From Trueperella sp. (GTDB lineage Bacteria > Actinomycetota > Actinomycetes > Actinomycetales > Actinomycetaceae), in contig JAUNLU010000001.1 of the NCBI GenBank assembly GCA_030532125.1, forward strand, positions 673,332-737,331: a stretch of DNA of 64,000 bases. Direction: 5' to 3'. A program made the position numbers and the translations under genes. Positions 44,741-53,762 of this stretch are shown one piece after another (the stretch's first letter is position 1; the number at the start of each line of letters is the position of its first letter). The notes below the pieces were generated by a model that worked only from the letters and a program-made list of their open reading frames with translations, made no database searches and had not been told where the DNA came from.

Positions 44741-47700
44741 ATGCGCCGTATGGTTTCAGTAGCAGCGGCAGGAATTTTGGCATTCGCCGCTTTTGCTACC
44801 TCGGCAGTAGCTGCCCCGGCAGAAATTGCCCCCACCGACGCCAGAGCGATTATCATCACCGAGATCGCGCCTGATAACACCAGTTACGACAATTTCGAGT
44901 ACTTCGAGGTTACGAATGCGTCAAGCCAGCCAATTGATCTGGCTGCAGCTGGGTACTCCTTTGCCTACTCCTATGTTGATTCGGCAGACACTACCAAAGA
45001 CGTTCCCTTGAGCCTGGTTGCTGGGGAAACTGCCCCCGTGCTTGCACCGGGAGAATCGGCAGTAATGTGGCTGAACTACGTCACCAAAACTGTGGATTCT
45101 TATGCCAAGACGGTGGCAGACTTCCGGGCGGCTACCAAGATGACTTCAACTGCGCCGATTGTGCGCGTCGAAGGGCAAGCTGGCATGGCAAACGGCGGCG
45201 AGCGCGGAGTGCGTGTCTTGCGCGCGGGTGAAGTGCAGAACTGGTCCTTCTATCCCGCTGGCACGGTTAGCCCGGATAAGTCCATCGACTTCGGGTTGCC
45301 GGAAACCGGTTCTAGTATGCGGGTAGTGCAGAGTCTGGCTGACTACACTCCCGGCGTTATCAATCCCGTCCAGTTGGAGATCGCCGATCCAACACCTGCT
45401 CCAGATCCAGACCCAGATCCCACCCCAGAACAGCCTGCCCCCACTACCTCGGCTGCGTTAGTTATCACCGAAGCTGTGGTCGATTCCAGTAATGTTGGCA
45501 GCTCAGACGGCTACGAGTTCATTGAGATAGCCAATGCCACTGCAGAGCCAGTCGATTTCACTGACTTCAAGATCCGCTACCTATATCCCATTGATGAACA
45601 GTCAAACTCCAACTCGGTGGTCTGGGAATCGGTGCCGGATCAGGTAGTAATCCCAGCAGGAGAGACCTTAGTATTTTGGATCAAGAACGGGCCAAATGAT
45701 GACCTCACTGCACAGGATTTCAACAAGTTCTACGGCACCGATCTAGCGGCCGGCACCGAACTCGTAGAAATCTACCAAGGCGGTATGGCTAATGGCTCCA
45801 AGCGTGGTCTGCAGATTGAAACCAACACCGGCGTCATGATCAACCGCGCCTACTACAATATGACTGAGCGCGACGTCCAGAAAAACAAAGGTCTGACATG
45901 GCTGGTCAATGAGGAAGACCTGCTCAAGCAGACACTCGCTGGATCCAATGAACCCACGCCCGGTGCGCTAGAGGCAAATCAGCTCCCTAATCCGCTCCTA
46001 TCAGTAACAGCCGATACGGTTGCTCCGGTTATTACGGATCACACCGCGGATTCCATTGACCCTGCTGCGGCATTCCCGATCAGTTTCACCGTCACTGACG
46101 ACGTGCAGGTTCGTACGGCAACTCTTACGGTTACTTCCTCCGCCCCGGGTGATGCCCGCACTGTCAATTTGCTGGCAGTAGCAGACCAGTACAGCTACGA
46201 AATACCGGTAGCCGATCTAACCGGCAAGCGCTGGATCGAATACTCGCTGGCAGTAACTGACGGATTCAATAAGGTTTCCACGCAGACTCGGCGGATTGCC
46301 GTTGCCGGAATTAATGCAGATCCGGTCCGCCTCAACTACGAAGATGGGGATTGGGTCTCGGGGGTTACTGACGTGATCGCCGCCACCGACTCCCTGGATA
46401 ACCCGGCAACTCTGTCAATAGATGGCGTCAAAGTGGCAACTGAGCAGTCCCTGGAGGCGTTCCCAACTTTCGCCATGGAGGTCACCCAGACCGACATCTT
46501 CTTCCGCAACGGCATCCTCGCTGGCGGGGACATTCTCAAAGTGTTTGATGATGGCACTTATGAGCGTATCGAAACTATCTCGACGCCAGTTCCTACCTCC
46601 TATATAGAGGGAAATAAACTCACCGTTTCCGTATATGCCGGCACCAAGGCAGCCCCGGAAATTGATGTGAACGAGAATAACGACGACTTCCAGATTCGGG
46701 CGCTGCGGTTAATCCTCCCCGATGGCCGTTCGCTCACCCCGGAGGGGCTCGCCAATTCAAATACCTGGCTTCGGATGGGCGACTCCGCGGGCAAACTCGA
46801 CTATGTAGACGCGGTATTTACCTTGCCCGCGGATGCTTTCACTGCTCAGTCCTATCAGTGGGATACGACTAAAGTGGCTGACGGCGAACACACGTTACAT
46901 GCTGTCGCTGGCGGCGATACTGACAGTGCCACTGTCAACGTCGATAACACCAAGCCGGTTATCACCGTTACCGGCGTGAAAGACGGCGAACTAGCTCAGG
47001 GCGACTTTACCATTGCAGCCTCTGCTACCGATGGCGGCATTGGTCTCGATCATCTCTCGGCGCAGCTTGATGGAAAAATTATCGAGTTACCTTACCAGAC
47101 CTCCTCGCTGGATTTGGAAGCGGGCAAGCATGAGCTAGTGGTGCGGGCTAGCGACCAGCTCGGCAATGAAGCGGTGCAAGTCATCTCCTTTACCACGCCC
47201 GTCGAAACGCCCGCAGCAGATGGATATGCGCCTGCCAACGGGGCCACCCTTCCAGCTGGGGATGTTCAGTTGTCAGCTAAAGTCACCGATACCACTGCAG
47301 ATCGAGTGGACGTCACTTTCTACCAGGGGATTGTCGCAGATCTGAAGAGCGAGGTGCGAATTGGCGTGGGCACCACCAATGACGCCGCTGCTAGCGAACG
47401 CGAGAGTGTGCGCGAGCTGACCGCACAGGAAATTGACGCCCTTGCCAAAGTTGACGGTGTGGTGGAGCAGACGACGGCAGCGGCCTTCCCTTACCGGCTA
47501 TTTGAAGTAGACGTTACTGACGTTAACTCGCAGATGCGGGTGCGCTGGGATGGCCAGGCTGAGGCGAATAGCCAAGTTGCGCTATATGGCAAGCGCGCCG
47601 ATGGTAGCGGATGGCAGCAGCTGGATCGTCATATTACTACCCCAGAATCCACGAGCTTTGCGCTTGAGGGGCTCATTGACACAGCCGATTATGCGGTAAA

Positions 47701-49207
47701 CGGTAGTGCCACTTTCCTGGTGCAGCATTCTGACGGCTGGGCCGGTGCTGATCTCTCCACCCGGCAGAGTGCCGTAACTCGGGCACATATTGCGGATAAG
47801 CCACGTAACGAGTACGACTTCACCATCGCATGGGAATCAGATACTCAGTACTACAACGAGGAGTTCTACCAGCATCAGGTAGCTATCCATGATTACATCC
47901 TCGCCCAGCGCAAGAATATGAATATCCAGTATGTTTTCCACACGGGCGATATCGTGGACGAAGCTGACAAGCTCTACCAGTGGGAAAATGCTGATCCGCA
48001 GTATGCTCGGTTTGATCAGGCCCAGCTGCCCTATGGTGTACTCGCTGGTAACCACGACGTCTCGCATCGTCCAGCAAATTACACCAACTACTACCAGTAT
48101 TTTGGGGAGCAGCGTTTTGAGAATAACCCGTGGTATGGCGGGTCTTACGCCAATAACCGCGGGCATTACGATCTCATCTCTGCCGGTGGTATTGACTTCG
48201 TCATCGTATCGATGGGGTGGGAGATTGGCGATGAGCAGATTGACTGGATGAATGATGTGCTCGCTGCGCATCCTGACCGGGTTGGGATCATCAGTCTCCA
48301 CGAGTTTTTGCTTACTACGGGTGGCCTGGGGCCGATTCCGCAACGCATTCTCGACGAAGTAGCCGCCAAAAACTCCAATGTGCGCATGATCCTTTCGGGT
48401 CACTATCACGACGCCTATACCCGTACCGATTCTTTTGATGACGACGGCGACGGCGTGGCAGAGCGCACCGTTACTTCGATGCTCTTCGACTACCAGGGAC
48501 TGCCGGAGGGTGGGCAGGGCTTCCTGCGGTTACTGCACTTTGACAATGTGGGACGCCAGATGCACGTACGTACCTTCTCTCCCTCGCTGAATCGCTACAA
48601 TTCTGAGGATCCTTCGCTTACCTACTTGGATGGCAATCGTTACCGGGATCAAGATTTCCGGGTTTCCTATGATCAATTAGGTATCGAACCAGGGCAGTAC
48701 ACGCTGGCTACAGATGCTTTCCGGGCTGAAGTACTGACGCAAAAGGTGATTGGCGAAGCTAGCAATCTTTCTACCCCCACTACTGCACAAGCGGTGTGGG
48801 CAGATTTGGCAGCGGGCACGTACCACTGGTACGTGCGTGTGCTAGATGAGCACGGTGCCGAATTTCTTTCGCCAGTGCTTACGTTCACCGTGGCTGCCAC
48901 GACCGAGGAACCGTCGCCAGATAATGGCGGGGAAGCGGATCCAGTGCAACCGGTAGACCCAAATCCGGACGAACCGACCGTGCCCGATCCAGGTGAGACA
49001 ACTCAGCCCGGTGATGCGACCCAGCCAGGTGAATCCGGACAGTCGGGTCAGCCCTCATTGGATGCCCCTAGCGGCCCAGCTCCTGATGGTGAGAGCTTGG
49101 CTGCCACTGGTCTTGCTAGTCCCGGTCTGCTGGCTGTTGCTTTGCTGTTTATCGGTGCCGGTACCCTGGCAATAGTGCGGTACCGGCGGCCAGCAGCCGG
49201 CTGTTAA
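44741..49207 (+). CDS. Cell-wall-anchored metallophosphatase with two lamin-tail domains
   Basis: A 1488-residue surface protein. A signal peptide (about residues 1-28, ending AVAAPA) is followed by lamin-tail domain 1 (IIITEIAPD...YEYFEVTN-like, about 35-205), a PDPDPDPTPE linker, lamin-tail domain 2 (ALVITEAVVDSS...YEFIEIANAT, about 235-415), then Ig-like and bacterial repeat regions. A calcineurin-like phosphatase follows at about 1025-1290: SDTQ, HTGDIVDE, GNHDVSH and GHYHD are visible. The end is LAATGLASPG, a hydrophobic segment and RYRRPAAGC, a sortase signal with LAATG in place of LPxTG. AAAGGA precedes the ATG. Substrate may be extracellular phosphate esters or nucleotides (inference). 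Confidence 0.87.
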   Translation: MRRMVSVAAAGILAFAAFATSAVAAPAEIAPTDARAIIITEIAPDNTSYDNFEYFEVTNASSQPIDLAAAGYSFAYSYVDSADTTKDVPLSLVAGETAPVLAPGESAVMWLNYVTKTVDSYAKTVADFRAATKMTSTAPIVRVEGQAGMANGGERGVRVLRAGEVQNWSFYPAGTVSPDKSIDFGLPETGSSMRVVQSLADYTPGVINPVQLEIADPTPAPDPDPDPTPEQPAPTTSAALVITEAVVDSSNVGSSDGYEFIEIANATAEPVDFTDFKIRYLYPIDEQSNSNSVVWESVPDQVVIPAGETLVFWIKNGPNDDLTAQDFNKFYGTDLAAGTELVEIYQGGMANGSKRGLQIETNTGVMINRAYYNMTERDVQKNKGLTWLVNEEDLLKQTLAGSNEPTPGALEANQLPNPLLSVTADTVAPVITDHTADSIDPAAAFPISFTVTDDVQVRTATLTVTSSAPGDARTVNLLAVADQYSYEIPVADLTGKRWIEYSLAVTDGFNKVSTQTRRIAVAGINADPVRLNYEDGDWVSGVTDVIAATDSLDNPATLSIDGVKVATEQSLEAFPTFAMEVTQTDIFFRNGILAGGDILKVFDDGTYERIETISTPVPTSYIEGNKLTVSVYAGTKAAPEIDVNENNDDFQIRALRLILPDGRSLTPEGLANSNTWLRMGDSAGKLDYVDAVFTLPADAFTAQSYQWDTTKVADGEHTLHAVAGGDTDSATVNVDNTKPVITVTGVKDGELAQGDFTIAASATDGGIGLDHLSAQLDGKIIELPYQTSSLDLEAGKHELVVRASDQLGNEAVQVISFTTPVETPAADGYAPANGATLPAGDVQLSAKVTDTTADRVDVTFYQGIVADLKSEVRIGVGTTNDAAASERESVRELTAQEIDALAKVDGVVEQTTAAAFPYRLFEVDVTDVNSQMRVRWDGQAEANSQVALYGKRADGSGWQQLDRHITTPESTSFALEGLIDTADYAVNGSATFLVQHSDGWAGADLSTRQSAVTRAHIADKPRNEYDFTIAWESDTQYYNEEFYQHQVAIHDYILAQRKNMNIQYVFHTGDIVDEADKLYQWENADPQYARFDQAQLPYGVLAGNHDVSHRPANYTNYYQYFGEQRFENNPWYGGSYANNRGHYDLISAGGIDFVIVSMGWEIGDEQIDWMNDVLAAHPDRVGIISLHEFLLTTGGLGPIPQRILDEVAAKNSNVRMILSGHYHDAYTRTDSFDDDGDGVAERTVTSMLFDYQGLPEGGQGFLRLLHFDNVGRQMHVRTFSPSLNRYNSEDPSLTYLDGNRYRDQDFRVSYDQLGIEPGQYTLATDAFRAEVLTQKVIGEASNLSTPTTAQAVWADLAAGTYHWYVRVLDEHGAEFLSPVLTFTVAATTEEPSPDNGGEADPVQPVDPNPDEPTVPDPGETTQPGDATQPGESGQSGQPSLDAPSGPAPDGESLAATGLASPGLLAVALLFIGAGTLAIVRYRRPAAGC

Positions 49208-49228
49208 CCACACTGCGCACGCAGATTA

Positions 49229-49432
49229 TTAAGGAGTATCTGGCTCGTCGCTATTTTCTAGTAGTGCGTCTAGGTCTGCTCGCATTGCCTTGGTGTTCTT
49301 CCAAATTTGGAACTGGAAAAACACAGTGGCAAAGAATCCGATCACTATCAACACTGGGATGATTAGCATCAGCACGATTCCGGAAATTTGGGGGAGTAAA
49401 TTAGCGGACATTACTAACGGCATAGTGAGCAC
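49229..49432 (-). CDS. Small single-pass or hairpin membrane protein
   Basis: A 67-residue protein with one long hydrophobic stretch (IVLMLIIPVLIVIGFFATVFFQF, about residues 19-41) and a charged C-terminal helix (NTKAMRADLDALLENSDEPD), which suggests a membrane anchor with a cytoplasmic tail. The GTG start at 49432 has AGAGG seven bases upstream; ATG 49423 is an alternative. It lies tail-to-tail with the metallophosphatase gene and divergent from the LLM gene. Family and function unknown. Confidence 0.65.
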   Translation of the reverse strand: MLTMPLVMSANLLPQISGIVLMLIIPVLIVIGFFATVFFQFQIWKNTKAMRADLDALLENSDEPDTP

Positions 49433-49587
49433 TTTTCAACCTCTTCGTTGCGTATTTTCCCCAATACTACGCCGGTGGGTGGTGGTTGCGGGCACTGTGA
49501 GCAAACTCCACTTTCCATAAAGTTGAAAATTAAACTAAATTGGATTATGCTCAAGTCAGAACCTACAAGTGATAGAGGAGTGGCATC

Positions 49588-50787
49588 ATGCAATTCGGCA
49601 TTTTCTCGGTATCAGACATCACTACTGATCCCACCACTGGTAAAACCCCCACCGAACACGAACGCATTAAAGCTGCGGTCACTATCGCAAAGCATGCGGA
49701 AGACGTCGGGTTGGATTTCTTTGCGATGGGTGAGCATCACAACCCACCGTTCTTCTCGTCGTCGCCCACCACTTTGCTGGGATACATTGGCGCCGAGACC
49801 AAGAAAATTATTCTCACCACTTCTACCACGCTAATCACTACTAATGACCCGGTGAAGATCGCAGAAGACTACGCCATGCTGCAGCACCTCACCGACGGTC
49901 GCATGGACCTGATGCTAGGCCGCGGCAACACTGGTCCGGTTTACCCCTGGTTTGGCAAGGATATTCGCCAAGGCATCCCGCTGGCGATCGAGAACTACTC
50001 ACTGCTGCGCCAGCTGTGGGAAGAAGAAAACGTGAATTGGGAGGGCAATTTCCGTACCCCACTGCGCGGCTTCACTTCCACTCCGCGTCCGCTCGACGGC
50101 GTACCGCCATTCGTGTGGCACGGCTCGATTCGTTCACCGGAGATTGCCGAATTAGCTGCCTACTATGGTGACGGCTTCTTCCACAACAACATCTTCTGGC
50201 CCAGCAGCCACACCAAGCGCATGGTCGCTCTGTATCGGCAGCGCTTCGCCCACTACGGCCATGGCAAGCCGGAGGAGGCAATCGTTGGGCTTGGCGGCCA
50301 GTTCTACATGGCGAAAGACTCGCAAACTGCAAAGCGCGAATTCCGCCCTTACTTTGACAACGCGCCAGTCTACGGTCACGGGCCATCGCTGGAGGACTTC
50401 TCGCAACAGACGCCGCTCACTGTCGGTTCCCCGCAGGAAGTTATCGACCGCACGCTCAGCTTCCGGGAGGATATGGGCGATTACCAGCGGCAAGCTTTCC
50501 TAGTGGACCACGCCGGACTGCCGCTGAAGACGGTACTGCATCAGCTCGATATGCTGGGTGAAATTTTGCCGGTGATGCGCCGGGAATTTGATGCCATGCG
50601 CGCCCCAGGCGTGCCGGATGCACCAACCCACGCCTCGCGGGTAGCTGCACTGGGTGGTAACACTGCTGAGGCTGCAGTTGCCACAGTTGACGACGTCACC
50701 GGTAGTTCGTTCTACGAACAGCAAGAAAATGACGATGCTGCAGTGGAAAACGCTGATCGGCTGCTGCGCGCCACGCAGCACAAATAA
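49588..50787 (+). CDS. Luciferase-like (LLM) flavin-dependent monooxygenase, CE1758-type
   Basis: Flavin-dependent oxidoreductase of the luciferase-like superfamily. The 399-residue TIM-barrel protein begins QFGIFSVSDIT, has VGLDFFAMGEHHNPPFFSSSP near residues 46-66, LTDGRMDLMLGRG and SPEIAELAAYYGDGFF. It is followed 31 nt later by an FMN reductase that can supply reduced flavin, a pairing known for the CE1758/CE1759 families. GAGGAG precedes the ATG. The natural substrate is unknown. Confidence 0.88.
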   Translation: MQFGIFSVSDITTDPTTGKTPTEHERIKAAVTIAKHAEDVGLDFFAMGEHHNPPFFSSSPTTLLGYIGAETKKIILTTSTTLITTNDPVKIAEDYAMLQHLTDGRMDLMLGRGNTGPVYPWFGKDIRQGIPLAIENYSLLRQLWEEENVNWEGNFRTPLRGFTSTPRPLDGVPPFVWHGSIRSPEIAELAAYYGDGFFHNNIFWPSSHTKRMVALYRQRFAHYGHGKPEEAIVGLGGQFYMAKDSQTAKREFRPYFDNAPVYGHGPSLEDFSQQTPLTVGSPQEVIDRTLSFREDMGDYQRQAFLVDHAGLPLKTVLHQLDMLGEILPVMRREFDAMRAPGVPDAPTHASRVAALGGNTAEAAVATVDDVTGSSFYEQQENDDAAVENADRLLRATQHK

Positions 50788-50818
50788 CTCGAAGAATAAG
50801 TAACACTCGGGAGTGAAA

Positions 50819-51505
50819 ATGAAACAGCTGGTAGTAGTTTCCGCGTCACTATCGGAAAACTCCTCTGCTGATCGGCTGGGGCAAGCCCTGTCTGGGGCAG
50901 TAGTGGAGCGGGCTCAGGCAGAAGTGCAGGTCACGCATGTGTCGCTGCGGAATCTTGCGCATGGCATTGTAGATGCGATGCTCACCGGATTCCCGGGCCC
51001 TGAACTGGAGGCGGCATTTGATGCAGTGGCAGCGGCGGACGCCGTCATTGCGGTAACTCCGGCCTATAACGCCTCGTACTCTGGGCTGTTTAAGTCATTT
51101 TGGGATGTGCTTCCCGAGGAAACTATGCGCGGCAAGCCGGTAGCCTTGGGGGCTACCGGCGGCACGCCGCGGCACTCACTGATCACTGAGCATGCGCTGC
51201 GTCCGATGTTCTCCTATCTACATGCAGTGGTTATGCCCACCGCGCTCTATGTGGCAACCGAAGACTTCGGGCACCACGCGGCGGACTCCGATGCCAGTGG
51301 GGGAGCAACCCTAAATTCCCGAGTGGCGCGCGCGGCCAGTGAGCTGGCCAGGTATTTGATGCCGGCAACTGGCGCTGCGGTGGCAGATGACGCCGAAAGT
51401 AACGGTGCTGCAGATCCCGAACCGGAAAGTGGTGCCAGTGAAGATGCGCGCGACTTTTTCCCAGACTTTCGGGACTTCACTCAGTTGCAGCGGGCAAGAC
51501 GCTAG
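50819..51505 (+). CDS. NADPH-dependent FMN reductase, CE1759-type partner of the LLM enzyme
   Basis: A 228-residue flavodoxin-like reductase expected to reduce FMN for the upstream monooxygenase. It begins KQLVVVSASLSENSSADRLG (phosphate-binding loop), has ITPAYNASYSGLFKSFWDVL-like text (VTPAYNASYSGLFKSFWDVL) and GKPVALGATGGTPRHSLITEHALRPMF. The C-terminal 50 residues are acidic and probably disordered. ATG 50819 is preferred over GTG 50813 because GGGAG at 50809-50813 is correctly spaced. Its 3' end overlaps the convergent folA gene by 29 bp. Confidence 0.86.
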   Translation: MKQLVVVSASLSENSSADRLGQALSGAVVERAQAEVQVTHVSLRNLAHGIVDAMLTGFPGPELEAAFDAVAAADAVIAVTPAYNASYSGLFKSFWDVLPEETMRGKPVALGATGGTPRHSLITEHALRPMFSYLHAVVMPTALYVATEDFGHHAADSDASGGATLNSRVARAASELARYLMPATGAAVADDAESNGAADPEPESGASEDARDFFPDFRDFTQLQRARR

Positions 51506-52061
51506 CGGGGAACTTTGAGCCCCGCGGGCGATATACCGAGAACCGGTACTGTGGGCCTTTGCGGGAGGTGTGCCAGCCGCGGCTGGGATCTGTGGCAATC
51601 AGTTCCCAGTCCGGTGGAATCGCTGGGGCAAATGCATCTGCCTCAGGAACCGCTAAATCAATATCAGTGACCACAACGCCATCTGCCTGATCGATCAGCG
51701 CATTGTAGAAATGGGCGCCGCCGATCAGCCACACCAAGGGGTCAGCTGAATTAGAAAGTGAGCCGGGGGTAGCCTCAGTGCGCGCATATTGCAGCGCAAG
51801 CTCTAGGGCGGTATCAAATGAATCGGTGACTAGTGCTCCCGGCGCCGCATAGTCTGAATTGCGCGTGATTACGATATTCTGCCTACCGGGCAACGGGCGG
51901 AACTGCGCCGGAAAAGATTCCCAAGTTTTGCGCCCCATAATCACCGGATGCCCCAAAGTGGCCGCCTTAAAAAACGCAAAATCTTCGGGCACGTGCCACG
52001 CCATACCGCCATCGCGACCGATCGCCCGGTCGTGACCTTGCGCCCAAATCATGCCCAGCAT
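51477..52061 (-). CDS. folA: Dihydrofolate reductase
   Basis: Reduces dihydrofolate to tetrahydrofolate with NADPH, regenerating folate after thymidylate synthesis. The 194-residue protein has IWAQGHDRAIGRDGGMAWHVPEDFAFFK, GHPVIMGRKTWESF and VWLIGGAHFYNALI, all family motifs with the catalytic acid (Glu/Asp) in VPEDF. The last 15-20 residues extend past the usual end and overlap the opposite gene. The ATG follows the thyA stop immediately (TAAATG), so translation is coupled to thyA. Confidence 0.95.
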   Translation of the reverse strand: MLGMIWAQGHDRAIGRDGGMAWHVPEDFAFFKAATLGHPVIMGRKTWESFPAQFRPLPGRQNIVITRNSDYAAPGALVTDSFDTALELALQYARTEATPGSLSNSADPLVWLIGGAHFYNALIDQADGVVVTDIDLAVPEADAFAPAIPPDWELIATDPSRGWHTSRKGPQYRFSVYRPRGSKFPASVLPAATE

Positions 52062-52865
52062 TTATACCGCCACTGGCGCCTTAATCGCGGGGTGGTGCTG
52101 GTAGTTCTTGGATGCCAAGATATCGTCCATCTCGTATTCAAAGATGGACGGCGCTTTACGCAGTTCCAGTTCCGGGAAAGGGTAAGGTTCCCGGCTGAGC
52201 TGTTCTTTCACCTGTTCAACGTGGTTGGTGTAGATATGGCAGTCCCCGCCGGTCCACACGAATTCTCCCACTTCCAAACCAGTTTGCTGTGCCACCATGT
52301 GGGTAAGCAGTGAGTAAGAGGCGATATTGAACGGAACCCCGAGGAATAGGTCGGCGCTGCGCTGGTAGAGCTGGCAGGAGAGCTTGCCGTCCGCCACGTA
52401 GAACTGGAAGAAAGCGTGGCAGGGCATCAAAGCCATCTTGTCCAGATCGGAAACATTCCATGCCGAAACAATCATGCGGCGCGAATCTGGGTTAGTGCGC
52501 AGTGTTTCGATGACTTGTGCAATTTGGTCTACATGCCGACCGTCTGGGGTGGGCCAAGACCGCCACTGGTAGCCATACACCGGGCCTAGTTCGCCGTCTG
52601 CATCAGCCCATTCATCCCAGATGGTGATGCCGCGCTCTTGTAGCCAGCGGGCGTTGGTGTCCCCGCGCAAGAACCACAGCAGTTCCCCTTTTACTGCTTT
52701 CATCGCCACAAATTTGGTGGTGATGCGGGGGAAGCCCTCGTTGGCTAGGTCGTAGCGCAGCTGCCGGCCAAATACTGAGTAAGTGCCGGTGCCAGTGCGG
52801 TCAGTTTTCAACGCGCCATTTTCCAGCACGTCTGCCAGTAAGTCCTCATACTGCCTGTTGATCAT
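52062..52865 (-). CDS. thyA: Thymidylate synthase
   Basis: Methylates dUMP to dTMP with methylenetetrahydrofolate. The 267-residue protein starts [17 protein letters not shown], with [19 protein letters not shown], the active-site [11 protein letters not shown] (Cys at about residue 149) and [16 protein letters not shown]. Length is standard. ATG 52865 is chosen over the extended frame because TAAACT lies 7 nt upstream, fitting a leaderless promoter, and the extra 25 residues are atypical. It precedes folA directly. Confidence 0.95.
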   Translation of the reverse strand: MINRQYEDLLADVLENGALKTDRTGTGTYSVFGRQLRYDLANEGFPRITTKFVAMKAVKGELLWFLRGDTNARWLQERGITIWDEWADADGELGPVYGYQWRSWPTPDGRHVDQIAQVIETLRTNPDSRRMIVSAWNVSDLDKMALMPCHAFFQFYVADGKLSCQLYQRSADLFLGVPFNIASYSLLTHMVAQQTGLEVGEFVWTGGDCHIYTNHVEQVKEQLSREPYPFPELELRKAPSIFEYEMDDILASKNYQHHPAIKAPVAV

Positions 52866-52872
52866 GCCCTCT

Positions 52873-52878
52873 AGTTTA
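52873..52878 (-). promoter_or_regulatory. -10 box of a probable leaderless promoter (thyA-folA)
   Basis: On the minus strand TAAACT is followed by 7 nt and ATG 52865. AGAGGG lies only 1 nt before the ATG, too close to serve as a ribosome site. Confidence 0.5.
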
Positions 52879-52950
52879 GGGGAAGCCTGGGGGAAGTGGG
52901 GAGTGAAATACTCTGCCGGCGTAGCGGCTGAGCGGGGCAAGTTGCAGCAT

Positions 52951-52991
52951 AAAAACCGGGTGGGCAGTTGTCTGAGAAACTGCCCACCCGG
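52951..52991 (-). terminator. Intrinsic terminator of hsp20
   Basis: In the minus-strand transcript a perfect 14-bp stem (CCGGGTGGGCAGTT with its complement, 52956-52991) is followed by TTTTT. It separates hsp20 from thyA. Confidence 0.85.
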
Positions 52992-53089
52992 GTGTGTAAC
53001 TGGTAGCTAATTCAGTTAATTTTGGCTGTGTTTCGGCGTAGCCGAGTTGGCTGATGACGCCGAAATTAGGGTTAACGAATTAGGGTTGA

Positions 53090-53512
53090 CTAGGCGTCAA
53101 TGACGCGGTCATTGCTGTGCGTGCTGACTGTCACCTTGCGCGGCTTCGACTCTTCCGAAACCGGCATGGTCAAAGTTAAGACGCCATCGGAGTAGTCAGC
53201 GGTGATGCGATCCAGGGCCATGCCATAGCCCAAGGTGAGCTGGCGGGCGAATGTGCCGGTAGCGCGCTCATGGGATAGCCACTTGATGTCCTCATCTGCC
53301 ACTGCCTTGCGCTCAGCGCGCACCGTCAGCGTGCGGTCGTCAATGTCGATGTCGATCGTCTCCGGATCCACTCCTGGCAGATCGATCATTGCTACAAAAG
53401 CGTCACCTTTGCGGTACAGGTCCATCGCCATTGCTGCCGGTGCTGCCGGACGGTAGGTGCTGTTCATTAGCCGCTCAATTTCTTGGAACGGGTCAATGTT
53501 GATTCGTGCCAT
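53090..53512 (-). CDS. Hsp20/alpha-crystallin small heat-shock protein
   Basis: ATP-independent holdase chaperone. The 140-residue protein has an N-terminus resembling actinobacterial Hsp20 (ARINIDPFQEIERLMNSTYR) and an alpha-crystallin domain at about residues 33-125 (DLYRKGDAFVAMIDLPGVDPETIDIDIDDRTLTVRAER and YSDGVLTLTMPVSE). The promoter and a HAIR-like repeat upstream point to HspR control of the heat response. GAGG precedes the ATG. An intrinsic terminator follows. Confidence 0.93.
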   Translation of the reverse strand: MARINIDPFQEIERLMNSTYRPAAPAAMAMDLYRKGDAFVAMIDLPGVDPETIDIDIDDRTLTVRAERKAVADEDIKWLSHERATGTFARQLTLGYGMALDRITADYSDGVLTLTMPVSEESKPRKVTVSTHSNDRVIDA

Positions 53513-53550
53513 TTTTATCTACCTCATTTCGTAGCTCTTTAACACGTCTC

Positions 53551-53605
53551 ACTGTATACGTTGAGTTTCGGCAATGCAAGCAAAGTTGAGTCCTGTTCGC
53601 TCAAG
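53551..53605 (-). promoter_or_regulatory. hsp20 promoter with HAIR-like HspR operator
   Basis: Minus-strand promoter: TTGCAT (53574-53579), a 17-nt spacer and TACAGT (53551-53556). GTTGAGT-N7-GCTCAAG at 53585-53605 matches the HAIR element CTTGAGT-N7-ACTCAAG in 12 of 14 arm bases. A second half-site GTTGAGT (53560-53566) lies in the promoter spacer. This arrangement fits repression by HspR; the hspR gene is not in the window. Confidence 0.7.
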
Positions 53606-53641
53606 GTGGAGCGGATTGGGTGTGCTGTAAATCCATTGCAG

Positions 53642-53671
53642 GCAACACAAAATTTCTCGCAACACAAAATT
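53642..53671. repeat. 13-bp direct repeat
   Basis: GCAACACAAAATT occurs at 53642-53654 and again at 53659-53671, separated by 4 nt, upstream of hsp20 and downstream of the DUF2505 gene. Function unknown. Confidence 0.8.
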
Positions 53672-53680
53672 GCTGGCCAC

Positions 53681-53718
53681 AAAAAAGCGGGTGGGAGAAC
53701 CGGTGTTCCCTCACCCGC
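53681..53718 (-). terminator. Intrinsic terminator of the DUF2505 gene
   Basis: In the minus-strand transcript GCGGGTG pairs with CACCCGC, with further imperfect pairing inside, followed by TTTTTT. It stops the DUF2505 transcript 45 nt after its stop codon. Confidence 0.75.
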
Positions 53719-53762
53719 AAACTGAGTGCCAGCCCAGCGCCGTCGTTACTAGCAAAGTCAAC

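Noticed and set aside
47837..48409. 190-residue minus-strand ORF inside the metallophosphatase
   Set aside because: It covers the catalytic phosphatase motifs on the other strand, so it is antisense shadow.
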